Assembly (NCBI GenBank): GCA_049680365.1
Contig: JBAUHQ010000417.1
Coordinates: 1-64,000, forward strand
Origin: K23-9 sp049680365
GTDB lineage: Bacteria; Planctomycetota; Planctomycetia; Pirellulales; Pirellulaceae
Direction of reading: 5' to 3'
Length of the DNA stretch: 64,000 nt
In this document: positions 45,420 to 53,584 of the stretch, in pieces
How the letters are laid out: every line of letters starts with the position of its first letter
Position numbering within the stretch: position 1 is the stretch's first letter
Position numbers and translations under genes: made by a program
The notes under the pieces: generated by a model
The model's database searches: none
What the model was told of the DNA's origin: nothing
What the model saw: only the letters and a program-made list of their open reading frames with translations

Positions 45420-46997
45420 ATGCCAAAAAAACTAGCCATCGACTGGGACGAGTCCGAACTCCGGCTTGTCGCCGCCCAGTGCTCCGGCACGACCGTGAGA
45501 GTCATCGACGCCGCCGTCATCCCTATCGTTGACGGTACGGTCACTGCAACATTGCAAAAAGCTATTCAGGATCGCGGTCTGGAAAAAACCGAAGCGTTGA
45601 TCGCGATCGGACGCGGCAAAGCGGAATTGCGTGACTTGGAACTGCCTGAAGTTCCCGATGACGAACTTCCCGACATGGTGCGTTTTCAAGCCATCCGGTC
45701 CTTCGCATCGGCGGGCGAAAGCGCGACCGTCGACTACCTGATTACCAAACGCGAAAACAAAACGATTTCGATGTTGGCCGCCGCGGTGGGGCCCAACAGC
45801 TTGAAAGAAATCCAGCACATTTGCCAAGTCGCAGACTTAAACACCAAGCGGATCGCTCTGCGTCCTCTGGCTGCTGCGTCGCTGTATTTAGCGACTCATA
45901 AAAACATCAGTGGCGAAACCGTCCTGGTTGATTTACTGGCCGAAGAAGCCGAAATCGTGGTCGCGCGTGACCGCAAAGTGGTCTTCGTACGCACCGTGCG
46001 ATTGCCATCGAGCTCGAAAGCTCGTTCGAAGGCGATCGTCGGCGAACTGCGTCGTAGCTTGATGGCCTGTGGATCCAGTGGATCACCTGACCAAGTCGTC
46101 CTGTGGGGCCGCCCCGATGTACACCAAGATGACGTCGCGCAACTGACCGAAGCCACTGGCGGAAACGTTGTTGTCATCGATCCATTCGATCTGGTTAGCG
46201 TCGACGGCAGTGTCAAATCAAAACTGCCTCAACACGTCGGCCGGTTGGCACCGCTGGTTGGGTTGCTGCAAAGTGACGAAGTAGGCAGCCACCGCCTGAT
46301 CGACTTCATGAACCCGCGCAAGCGCGAGATCAAAGAAACAAGCCGACTTAAACGCGCCCTCCTGATCGGTGGGCCCATTGCTGCTGCTTTGCTAGTCGGA
46401 TACTTCGGTTACAAGCGTTTAAGCGACTTGGACAACCAGATTGCCAACTTGAAAACGTCCAACGCCGAAATGGCCGACCCCGTCAAAAAAGCCGGCGAGA
46501 GTGTCGCGCGCACCGAACGCGTTGACCAATTTTTGGATGGCGATGTGAACTGGCTAAATGAGCTACGACGTTTGACGACGAAGATGCCTGAATCCGACAA
46601 AATGATTGTCAAGTCGATCTCGGGTACCACGGACCAACGCAACGGTGGTGGCACGTTGATGTTGGTCGGAGGCGTGACGGACCCTAAAGTCATCGACCAA
46701 TTTGAAGAAGCGGTTCGCGACGACAGCCATCAAGTCGTCGGCGACGGATCAAAAGCCGATGTTCGCGCGACAGACAAGTACCGCTGGAACTACAATGAAA
46801 AAGTCACCGTCCCCCCCGATTACGTTCGCTCGCTTCGCTACGAAGGGCTGAAACCGCCAGACGACAGTCAGCAAGAAGAGAACAAATCCGACGAAAATCC
46901 CAACCAAGAATCTTCACCTAAGTCTGACGACGCCGACGCTTCCTCCGAAACGTCGACCTCAACCGAAAACACTACTAAGACAGAGGTGCAAGCATGA
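45420..46997 (+). CDS. gspL: GspL/PilM-PilN-like inner-membrane protein
   Basis: A 525-residue protein. Residues 1-290 fit an actin-like PilM/GspL cytoplasmic domain (LAIDWDESELRLVAAQ, ETVLVDLLAEEAEIVVARD). A single membrane segment lies at about 312-334 (ALLIGGPIAAALLVGYFGY), followed by a periplasmic coiled and ferredoxin-like part as in PilN/GspL-C (NWLNELRRLTTKMPESDKMIVKSI). The last 50 residues are an acidic Ser/Glu tail. In secretion systems this protein links the ATPase to the platform. Starts 84 bases after gspK and overlaps the next gene by ATGA. Confidence 0.85.
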   Translation: MPKKLAIDWDESELRLVAAQCSGTTVRVIDAAVIPIVDGTVTATLQKAIQDRGLEKTEALIAIGRGKAELRDLELPEVPDDELPDMVRFQAIRSFASAGESATVDYLITKRENKTISMLAAAVGPNSLKEIQHICQVADLNTKRIALRPLAAASLYLATHKNISGETVLVDLLAEEAEIVVARDRKVVFVRTVRLPSSSKARSKAIVGELRRSLMACGSSGSPDQVVLWGRPDVHQDDVAQLTEATGGNVVVIDPFDLVSVDGSVKSKLPQHVGRLAPLVGLLQSDEVGSHRLIDFMNPRKREIKETSRLKRALLIGGPIAAALLVGYFGYKRLSDLDNQIANLKTSNAEMADPVKKAGESVARTERVDQFLDGDVNWLNELRRLTTKMPESDKMIVKSISGTTDQRNGGGTLMLVGGVTDPKVIDQFEEAVRDDSHQVVGDGSKADVRATDKYRWNYNEKVTVPPDYVRSLRYEGLKPPDDSQQEENKSDENPNQESSPKSDDADASSETSTSTENTTKTEVQA

Positions 46998-48220
46998 CCA
47001 AACGTGAACGCACTCTCGCGATCGCCGTTGGAGGCCTGCTGGTTTTCCTGGCTTTCTACTGGGGATTCAACAAATACCGCGGAGCAATCCAAACTCGCGA
47101 AAACCAAATCTTAACGTTAAACAAACAACAACTTGGATTGCGGCAGCAACAATTCGATGGCGCTCTAGCTGACCGACAATTCGGAGAATATTACGTTCGT
47201 TCGTTGCCTGGCAACATCGAACGCGCCCGCAGCGAATACTCCAAATGGCTACTCGACATGGTCCAAGCAAACCGACTTTTGGGTGCCAATGTTGACCCAT
47301 CAACGTCTTTGCCCGTTGGAGAACTTTACAACAAGCACAGTTTTCGAGTCACTGGCAACGCCGATATGGAGAACATCCTGGGCTTGCTGTATTCGTTCTA
47401 CGCGAAAGACTATCTGCATCGAATCCGTCAACTGAACCTGAAACCGCGAAAGGAAGGCGGCTTTGACTTGGAACTGAATGTCGACGCTATTGGCCTGAAC
47501 CAAGTCCCCATCGACTCACCACAACCAGGAAGCAACTCCTGGCGAGTCGATTCGGATGTAATGGCTTATCGCGAGCCAATCATGAATCGCAACTTGTTTG
47601 AACCCACCAACCAGGCGCCCAAGTTCACAGGCAATGCATCCGTCGAAGCGATCGTCGGCAAACCCACGCCGATTCCACTGACTTTCAAAGACCCTGAGGA
47701 TCACAAAGTCACCTATCAATTAGTCGACGCGCCCGAAGGTGTCGTCAAGTTGGACGAACGTAGCGGAACGTTGCAAATCAATTCGCCCGACAAGAAGGAA
47801 ATCGAAGTTCTGGTACGCGCCACCGACGCTGGTTACCCAAACCGCGTTGTCGATCAAAAGCTGATCGTCAAAATCGTCGATGCCCCCGTCGTCACACCTC
47901 CGCCACCGAAACTGGAGTTCGATGACGCAACACAAACCGTGCTAACCGGTTTGGTGCAAGGCCGCGATGATTGGACGGCTTGGATGAACGTTCGCACACG
48001 AGGCAAAACCCTGAAGCTTCGTGTCGACGACGAATTCGAAATTGGCAGCGTCAACGGCAAGGTCACCGAGATCACTGCCAAGTACGTCGAAATCGAAATC
48101 GACGGCAATCGGTTCAAGCTAAGCCCCAACGGCATCCTGGCAACCGCCGCCAACGAAGTTCGCAAAGAAGGTGACGATGCGGAAGAGCCCGAAGCGAAAG
48201 ATGACGCTCCCGAAGCCTAG
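46994..48220 (+). CDS. GspM/PilO-like protein fused to a cadherin-like domain and a GspC/PilP-like domain
   Basis: A 408-residue protein. Membrane segment at about residues 9-25, a coiled coil, and a ferredoxin-like PilO/GspM part to about 170. The segment IMNRNLFEP at about 196-204 recalls the NLF motif of GspC/PilP proteins. Residues 208-297 form a cadherin/Ig-like domain (KPTPIPLTFKDPEDHKVTYQ ... VLVRATDAGYPNRVVDQKL). Residues 315-385 (KTLKLRVDDEFEIGSVNGKVTEI..) resemble the GspC homology-region/PilP beta-barrel that contacts the secretin. No separate gspC or gspM gene is in the cluster, supporting a fusion. ATGA overlap with gspL. Confidence 0.75.
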   Translation: MTKRERTLAIAVGGLLVFLAFYWGFNKYRGAIQTRENQILTLNKQQLGLRQQQFDGALADRQFGEYYVRSLPGNIERARSEYSKWLLDMVQANRLLGANVDPSTSLPVGELYNKHSFRVTGNADMENILGLLYSFYAKDYLHRIRQLNLKPRKEGGFDLELNVDAIGLNQVPIDSPQPGSNSWRVDSDVMAYREPIMNRNLFEPTNQAPKFTGNASVEAIVGKPTPIPLTFKDPEDHKVTYQLVDAPEGVVKLDERSGTLQINSPDKKEIEVLVRATDAGYPNRVVDQKLIVKIVDAPVVTPPPPKLEFDDATQTVLTGLVQGRDDWTAWMNVRTRGKTLKLRVDDEFEIGSVNGKVTEITAKYVEIEIDGNRFKLSPNGILATAANEVRKEGDDAEEPEAKDDAPEA

Positions 48221-48234
48221 TCTTCATGATCTAA

Positions 48235-48371
48235 GCCGCTGGCGCTAGCATAGGGCCTTTATCCAGAATGGGAATCCTGACACGCGACCGAAATGGTTTG
48301 CCCGCAAAATTGAGGCCGAACGAAAGCCGGATCTGGCAAACCGCAAAGGGCTCTTGGCTAGCGTCAGTGGC
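48235..48371. repeat. 137-bp nested inverted-repeat element
   Basis: Outer arms GCCGCTGGCGCTAGC (48235-48249) and GCTAGCGTCAGTGGC (48357-48371) match as inverted repeats at 13 of 15 positions. Inside them GGTTTGCC (48295-48302) and GGCAAACC (48335-48342) are a perfect inverted pair. The element fills the whole space between the convergent secretion-cluster and M16 peptidase genes and ends directly at the M16 stop codon. Likely a dispersed palindromic repeat or miniature mobile element; may also end both transcripts. Confidence 0.65.
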
Positions 48372-49625
48372 TCACCGCCGCCCGCGAAACACCACTGCGT
48401 GCGACTTCTCCGGCGTCAGTTCATCCAACCGCTGTGCAACTTCGTCGTTCTGATACCCAAGCATCTTTGACGCGTATTCGTCGTCACTGATACAGCGACC
48501 ATAATGGATTAGGGACGCACTGGCTTGCTGCGTGTACTCACCCGCATCCGGGTCGTGCATTTCGATACTGCCGCGAATCGTATCGCGAACATAATCCAAC
48601 CACTCCGCCGACCGAAGCTCTTCGCTGGCGATCAACTTCCAAAACGCGTCGAGCACTCGTTGTGGCTGCACACTCGTTTGCGCCACCAAGCCCGCATATC
48701 CACCATCGGGATTTGTCGTGCTAACAAACTCCGGCGAATATGCCAATCGCGAATCTTCACGCACCAACCGGTGCAGCGGCGAACCCAACTCGCCGGCCGA
48801 AAACACATCCGCCAAAAAGTCCCATCGCAACACCTCTTCCTCGTCGCAATTCAAGGGACCGACCGGAAACAACAAATACACCACCGAATCCTCGTGCGGA
48901 GAATCGATCACCGTCGTCTTACCCGCCTGCCAAGTCGGCAAACCTCCATAACTAGCGGCCTTACTGCGACGACTAAGCTCCGTCGCAGGCAATCGATCAA
49001 TGTGCTGACCGACCACATCGACAAGTTCCGCTTCCGAAATATCACCAGCTACGAAGACTGCACAGCGGTTTCGCGAATAGCCGTTTTGATGTGCATGCCG
49101 CAACATCGCCGGATCAATCGCCTGCAAAGACGCGGGCGTTCCCAACTGATCATGGCCCAGAGCATGGCCTAGCCAAAGCACTCCCGGCAACTCACACAGC
49201 GAATGTGAGTACGGTGCCGAATGCCACTCATCAATCTCTTGCAAAATGATTTCGCGTTCGGCTTCGATGTCTTCCGTCCGCAACAGCGGTCGCCCCATCA
49301 TGTCGATCAGCACATCCAACGCTTCGGCCCAAACGCGGCGCGGCACATCGGCACTGAATGACGTGTGCGTGTAACCCGTCTCCGCATCCGCCGCACCACC
49401 GTGCCGCACTAACCTTGCTTCGGTATCGCGGTATCCGCCAGGGAACTTCTCGGTGCCACGAGAGGGTAGATGTTCAAACCAATGATAAATCCCATGGCCA
49501 CCACCCAAATCATCATCAGCACTGCCAACAAACATCACCAGATTCAGCGACACCGTCTTGACTGGCAAACGTTGAAAGTAGATCGGCACACCAAACGGCC
49601 CATCGATACATCGAAAATCAATCAT
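48372..49625 (-). CDS. M16-family zinc metallopeptidase
   Basis: A 417-residue pitrilysin-type peptidase. The inverted zinc motif HxxEH is HWFEH at about residue 47-51, with the distal Glu in EREIILQEIDEW about 75 residues later, so it should be active. N-terminal and C-terminal M16 halves are both visible; the length is usual for one-chain bacterial enzymes. No signal peptide, so probably cytoplasmic. Its ATG lies inside the last codons of the kinase gene (overlap of 8 bases), showing the two are translated together. Substrate unknown. Confidence 0.88.
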   Translation of the reverse strand: MIDFRCIDGPFGVPIYFQRLPVKTVSLNLVMFVGSADDDLGGGHGIYHWFEHLPSRGTEKFPGGYRDTEARLVRHGGAADAETGYTHTSFSADVPRRVWAEALDVLIDMMGRPLLRTEDIEAEREIILQEIDEWHSAPYSHSLCELPGVLWLGHALGHDQLGTPASLQAIDPAMLRHAHQNGYSRNRCAVFVAGDISEAELVDVVGQHIDRLPATELSRRSKAASYGGLPTWQAGKTTVIDSPHEDSVVYLLFPVGPLNCDEEEVLRWDFLADVFSAGELGSPLHRLVREDSRLAYSPEFVSTTNPDGGYAGLVAQTSVQPQRVLDAFWKLIASEELRSAEWLDYVRDTIRGSIEMHDPDAGEYTQQASASLIHYGRCISDDEYASKMLGYQNDEVAQRLDELTPEKSHAVVFRGRR

Positions 49626-51936
49626 CCGAACCCAACCCCGGTATCACCGACGCATGCTCCTTTGACAACACGCGAGCCATATCCATCCAAACACGGTTCA
49701 CCAGCACGTAAGCGTAATACGCCAAGAACATGCCCACGCCGCTGGCAATCACTGCGCTGAACACGACCATTTTTTCTTCGTTGTCGCTGTAGGTCAACAA
49801 AGCCACGCCCAAAAGCGGCACGGCGACCGCCGCCCACATGAACCGCTCGCTTTGCCGAACAACCAAGGCAAACCGTTTAGCGAACGAAGCATCTTGCATC
49901 GAATTTTTGATCAATCGCGGATAGTAAATCAGCGACCCCAAAATTGTCATTCCAAAGTACGGATAGATCGCCGCAACTCCACCGCAGATCACCAGCGAAA
50001 AGAAAAAGCGGACCGCTTCACCTGTCGGCAATTGCGGAAACCGCATTGTCAAGGCAACTGGGTAGATCAATCCTGCGATCGCCCACAGTGCACCGCCAAT
50101 CAAAGCGCCATTTTGTCCCAAGTAAATGATGGAGCGAATCGAACGCTCATCGGCCGGCGCCCCCGTTTCCGCATTTTCAATCGCCCGCGCAAACGCCTTG
50201 GTCAGCTTGATCATGAAGAGAATACCCGCTGCTAGACAAACGAATGAAACCGTGCCTGACAAGGTCGTAAAGAAACCTTTTAACCCAGGAATGTACTCAT
50301 CGGGCCGATTGACTAAGTCATCATGCTTACCCAGCAACGCAAAAAAGTTGTAGACGAAATTGAACACCATCGCGAAGATATTTGGAACTACCACCACGAT
50401 CATCGGCACCATCCATGTCGACCACTGCAATACCTTGTAGCGCCACGTCTGCTTTCCTGGGTCAAACAACCGCGCCGCCTCGGGATGCAATGCCAGCGTC
50501 AGCCGTCCCGCCATTTCGTCGCCCGACGACAGACGATCTTCCGGATCAAACGCCATTGCTTTTCGCAAAGTCGCTTCCAACACTCGCTCCGACGCGGTCC
50601 CCGATCGTGTTGGCTCCTTTGGCGGTTCACCTCGTGAATTTAGCTGCTGCCAAACCGCTTCGCTCCACGACGACGGCGTCGCATTTGCTGCAAACGGTCG
50701 GTGCCCCTGCCATAGCTCCCACAGCAAAATCGCCAGCGAATACAAGTCCGCTTTCTCGCGTACATCTTCCGGTTCATCCATCAACCGAGCACTGATTGCT
50801 CGCAAATGCTCGGGCGACATGTAGCCAATCGAACCACCAAAAGTCGCCGCCGCTCCGGCCCGACCAGCCGCTCCCGCGTAGCTGACATTGAAATCCGCCA
50901 GCTTCGGAATTCCTTCGTTGGACAACAGCACATTGGCCGGCTTCACGTCTCGGTGCATCACGTCGCGACGGTGTGCATCGCTCAATGCTCGCGCCAACTG
51001 AATCCCCATCCATGCGACCACCATCGACCACTGAGCTTCACTGAGCCATTTCCGAACCGACGATCGCTCGGGAACAATCTGAGCCAAATGCAGCAATTGC
51101 TGGTCAACAGTATCCAACAAAACACGACCATCGCGTCTGTCACAATCCACCTCGCGGACCGCTTTGACGACTTCCGCCAACGTACCTCCCGGATGAAATT
51201 GCATGTACAACAAATGCACCGGAGGTTGATTCAACTCCCGCTGATCAAACACTCGCACGATGTTGGGATGATCAAACTGTGACAACGCGCGCGGCTCGTC
51301 GCCGGTTCCTCGCGACACCTTCAATGCCACCAACCGCGCCATCGAAATTTGCCTGGCCAAATAGACATGTGCAAATGCGCCGCTGCCCAGTATTTGCACG
51401 ATCAAAAAGTCGTCGATTTGACTGCCGATTTCTAACTCCGGCGGCGCAGCGAGATTCTTCACCGACGAAGTCGCTTCGGCCACACCCAATAAATGACCAA
51501 TCACCGAATCGAACTGAGGAAAGCGATCCTTGTATTCCGATGGCGACGGCGTCTCGCCCGTTTCCCGGCGAAGCTGCACTTCTTCCATCACCAAGTCGAC
51601 GGGCACATTGTCTACTGGTAAATATTCAGGCAAGGCTTCCAAATAGAATTCGATGGGCGGCACGGTGCCTTTTTCGGACACCATCGCCATGTCCAACTTG
51701 ATCAATTCGACCAAAACGAACTTGACCGTTTGCGGATCGGCGTCCGGCAAAAAACGTTTCAGCTGCGACAGATCGCTCAGTGGAGCCACTGCGGCGAAAC
51801 GCTCCAAGCACGCTTCCAAGATCTCATCAATGTTGACGCTGGCTTGAACGTCGGAAGAATCGCGACCTGATCCCCCGTTCAGTGACCCTGTCAGTGGCAT
51901 CTTCGCGTTCACGCTATCGTGCGATTCATTCGACAT
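49618..51936 (-). CDS. Membrane Ser/Thr protein kinase with a C-terminal six-helix membrane domain
   Basis: A 772-residue protein. Residues 1-165 are an N-terminal region rich in acidic residues. The kinase domain (about 170-440) has GSGAFAHVYLAR, the Lys in LVALKVSRG, HRDVKPANVLLS, a DFN instead of DFG, and YMSPEHLRAIS. Catalytic Lys and Asp residues are kept, so it is probably active. Six membrane segments follow at about 515-745. It is divergent from an ECF sigma factor gene 213 bases away, an arrangement recurring in planctomycetes. The overlapping M16 peptidase gene is downstream. Confidence 0.88.
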   Translation of the reverse strand: MSNESHDSVNAKMPLTGSLNGGSGRDSSDVQASVNIDEILEACLERFAAVAPLSDLSQLKRFLPDADPQTVKFVLVELIKLDMAMVSEKGTVPPIEFYLEALPEYLPVDNVPVDLVMEEVQLRRETGETPSPSEYKDRFPQFDSVIGHLLGVAEATSSVKNLAAPPELEIGSQIDDFLIVQILGSGAFAHVYLARQISMARLVALKVSRGTGDEPRALSQFDHPNIVRVFDQRELNQPPVHLLYMQFHPGGTLAEVVKAVREVDCDRRDGRVLLDTVDQQLLHLAQIVPERSSVRKWLSEAQWSMVVAWMGIQLARALSDAHRRDVMHRDVKPANVLLSNEGIPKLADFNVSYAGAAGRAGAAATFGGSIGYMSPEHLRAISARLMDEPEDVREKADLYSLAILLWELWQGHRPFAANATPSSWSEAVWQQLNSRGEPPKEPTRSGTASERVLEATLRKAMAFDPEDRLSSGDEMAGRLTLALHPEAARLFDPGKQTWRYKVLQWSTWMVPMIVVVVPNIFAMVFNFVYNFFALLGKHDDLVNRPDEYIPGLKGFFTTLSGTVSFVCLAAGILFMIKLTKAFARAIENAETGAPADERSIRSIIYLGQNGALIGGALWAIAGLIYPVALTMRFPQLPTGEAVRFFFSLVICGGVAAIYPYFGMTILGSLIYYPRLIKNSMQDASFAKRFALVVRQSERFMWAAVAVPLLGVALLTYSDNEEKMVVFSAVIASGVGMFLAYYAYVLVNRVWMDMARVLSKEHASVIPGLGSDD

Positions 51937-52025
51937 TTGCGGTGTGCCAGAGAAAGACTCAGGGAAAGTGCAGTCATTGCTGTAACAATCATAAACACTT
52001 CTCGCTTAGAAAGAACGGTGGTTCT

Positions 52026-52042
52026 TTGGCACCTGCCGTGCA
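52026..52042 (+). promoter_or_regulatory. Possible sigma-54-type promoter of the ECF sigma gene
   Basis: TTGGCAC, then six bases, then TGCA, with GG and GC separated by exactly ten bases, fits the -24/-12 pattern. A TATACT at about 52053 could instead be a sigma-70 -10 box. Either would drive the sigma factor gene 100 bases downstream. Confidence 0.35.
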
Positions 52043-52149
52043 TCTCAACTCTATACTGTGCTGATACTGTAGCGTTGATAGTCTGTGCCGGAACATCGAC
52101 CCAGCTACGTGCTTTCGCAGCTAGCGAATGCTGACAGGCAAGGAAAATC

Positions 52150-52791
52150 ATGAGCGAACCATCTGAATTTGAATCCGACGACCCAGACTTGGATCTACGC
52201 ATCAAGCAACGGGACTCCGAAGCCCTTGCCCAATTGATTGACAAAAACCGTGATCGCCTAGCGGGTTTCATCCGTTCTATCACTGGCGAACACTTGTTGG
52301 CCGTAGTTGAAATCGATGACTTGGTCCAAGAAGTCTCGACTGCCGCGCTAACGGGCCTACCCACAGCGCCCTTTGACCAGTACGAGCCGATGCAATGGCT
52401 GCAGCAAATTGCTCGCCGCCGAGTTGTCGACGCCCACCGATTTCATTTCGATGCTCAGCGCCGCGACGTCAGTCGACAACAATCCATCAACAGCAAGTCC
52501 CCTGGTGGTGACAATTCATCGATGGGCATGGAAGCTTTGTTAGCTGCCAGCATGACGTCGCCCAGTGCCGCTGTCAGTCGCGACATCCGCATGGTCCGCA
52601 TGAACGAAGCGATTTCAGGTCTAAGCGAAGAACAAAAAACGGCCGTGCGAATGCGATACGCCGAAGGCAAACCAACCAAAGAAATCGCCAAAATCTTGGG
52701 CAAAACCGATGTCGCCATCCGAGTCCTGTTGTCACGCAGCATGCGAACCCTCGAAAAACAACTCGAAGACGTCCGCCCCACCCGTGACTAA
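52150..52791 (+). CDS. ECF-type RNA polymerase sigma factor
   Basis: A 213-residue sigma-70-family factor with region 2 (EIDDLVQEVSTAALTGL ... MQWLQQIARRRVVDAHRFHFDAQRRD) at about 30-110 and region 4 (LSEEQKTAVRMRYAEGKPTKEIAKILGKTDVAIRVLLSRSMRTL) at about 155-205, linked by a Ser/Met-rich stretch. A GGCAAGGAAA site precedes the ATG. No anti-sigma gene is adjacent; the divergent membrane Ser/Thr kinase probably controls it by phosphorylation, as proposed for the planctomycete sigma-kinase pairs (inference). Confidence 0.88.
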   Translation: MSEPSEFESDDPDLDLRIKQRDSEALAQLIDKNRDRLAGFIRSITGEHLLAVVEIDDLVQEVSTAALTGLPTAPFDQYEPMQWLQQIARRRVVDAHRFHFDAQRRDVSRQQSINSKSPGGDNSSMGMEALLAASMTSPSAAVSRDIRMVRMNEAISGLSEEQKTAVRMRYAEGKPTKEIAKILGKTDVAIRVLLSRSMRTLEKQLEDVRPTRD

Positions 52792-52824
52792 CGCCAACCG
52801 CAAGCAAGCTGCCCAAACATCCTT

Positions 52825-53505
52825 CTACTTCAGCACACCAGCCTGCTGCAAATGTTCCGCTCCGGACGACTTAATCAACCCCTTCTCACGCAGCGGTTTC
52901 TCCATCGATTCAATGCTACTGGTGCATAAAACCTTCGTCGCCAAATCGCCGCCAGGATCGTGCAGGGCACTCAGTTTTCCAGCCCACGCAAATCGATTAT
53001 CTGCATAAACAAACGACACCAAACTAAATCCGGTCGTCTTCCCCGGTGCGATCATGCGTAGCGAATACAGTGGTGTCGGCGACGTCATTCGTTGCAACGC
53101 CGCATTCTGCCAACCGGTCGCCGTAGGATCGATCGCTTTAGTGTGCATCGCAACAACCAAGTTCGTTTTACCCTGTGCCCGTTGCTTTGCGACCTCTGAA
53201 GGGAAACGAGCAATCATCTGCGACGTTTGACGGTACTCCGCATTCAACTTCTGCGCGGTTGCCGCATCGAAGTGTCGGTCAAACCATTCTTTCGGCAGCG
53301 AAAGATCGCCCTGCGGATTGGCAACATAGGCCGTCGCCCAAGCACGAAACTCTTCCACGCTCTTCTGTCCTGACGCGCTGGCCGCTGCATTTTCTGCCGT
53401 CTCCAATACTTTGCCCACCGCCGACAGTTGGGCGGTCGCCGACGAAGCGTCAAATGCGAGTAGCAATAGAGCTATACAAGCCAACCTACAAAACACGTTC
53501 TTCAT
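52825..53505 (-). CDS. Small secreted protein of unknown function
   Basis: A 226-residue protein. ATG at 53505 gives the signal peptide MKNVFCRLACIALLLLAFDASSATAQ. The mature part is helical with Ala/Gln-rich segments (FDAATAQKLNAEYRQTSQMIARFPSEVAKQRAQGKTNLVVAMHTK), then a strand-rich part (YSLRMIAPGKTTGFSLVSFVYADNRFAWAGKLSAL). No known domain is recognised. Convergent with the sigma factor gene, 33 bases apart. Confidence 0.65.
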   Translation of the reverse strand: MKNVFCRLACIALLLLAFDASSATAQLSAVGKVLETAENAAASASGQKSVEEFRAWATAYVANPQGDLSLPKEWFDRHFDAATAQKLNAEYRQTSQMIARFPSEVAKQRAQGKTNLVVAMHTKAIDPTATGWQNAALQRMTSPTPLYSLRMIAPGKTTGFSLVSFVYADNRFAWAGKLSALHDPGGDLATKVLCTSSIESMEKPLREKGLIKSSGAEHLQQAGVLK

Positions 53506-53584
53506 CGTTTCAATTCCCAAAAACCTAGGGGCAGAACAGCGAATCTTTCGTAGCCATTTTCAATTGCCACAGTGTAGCAACAAT

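Noticed and set aside
40799..48220. Type IV pilus operon
   Set aside because: PilM/N/O-like features exist, but GspG calcium-loop and GspK signatures with the H-I-J-K order favour a type II secretion pseudopilus; mixed ancestry cannot be excluded.
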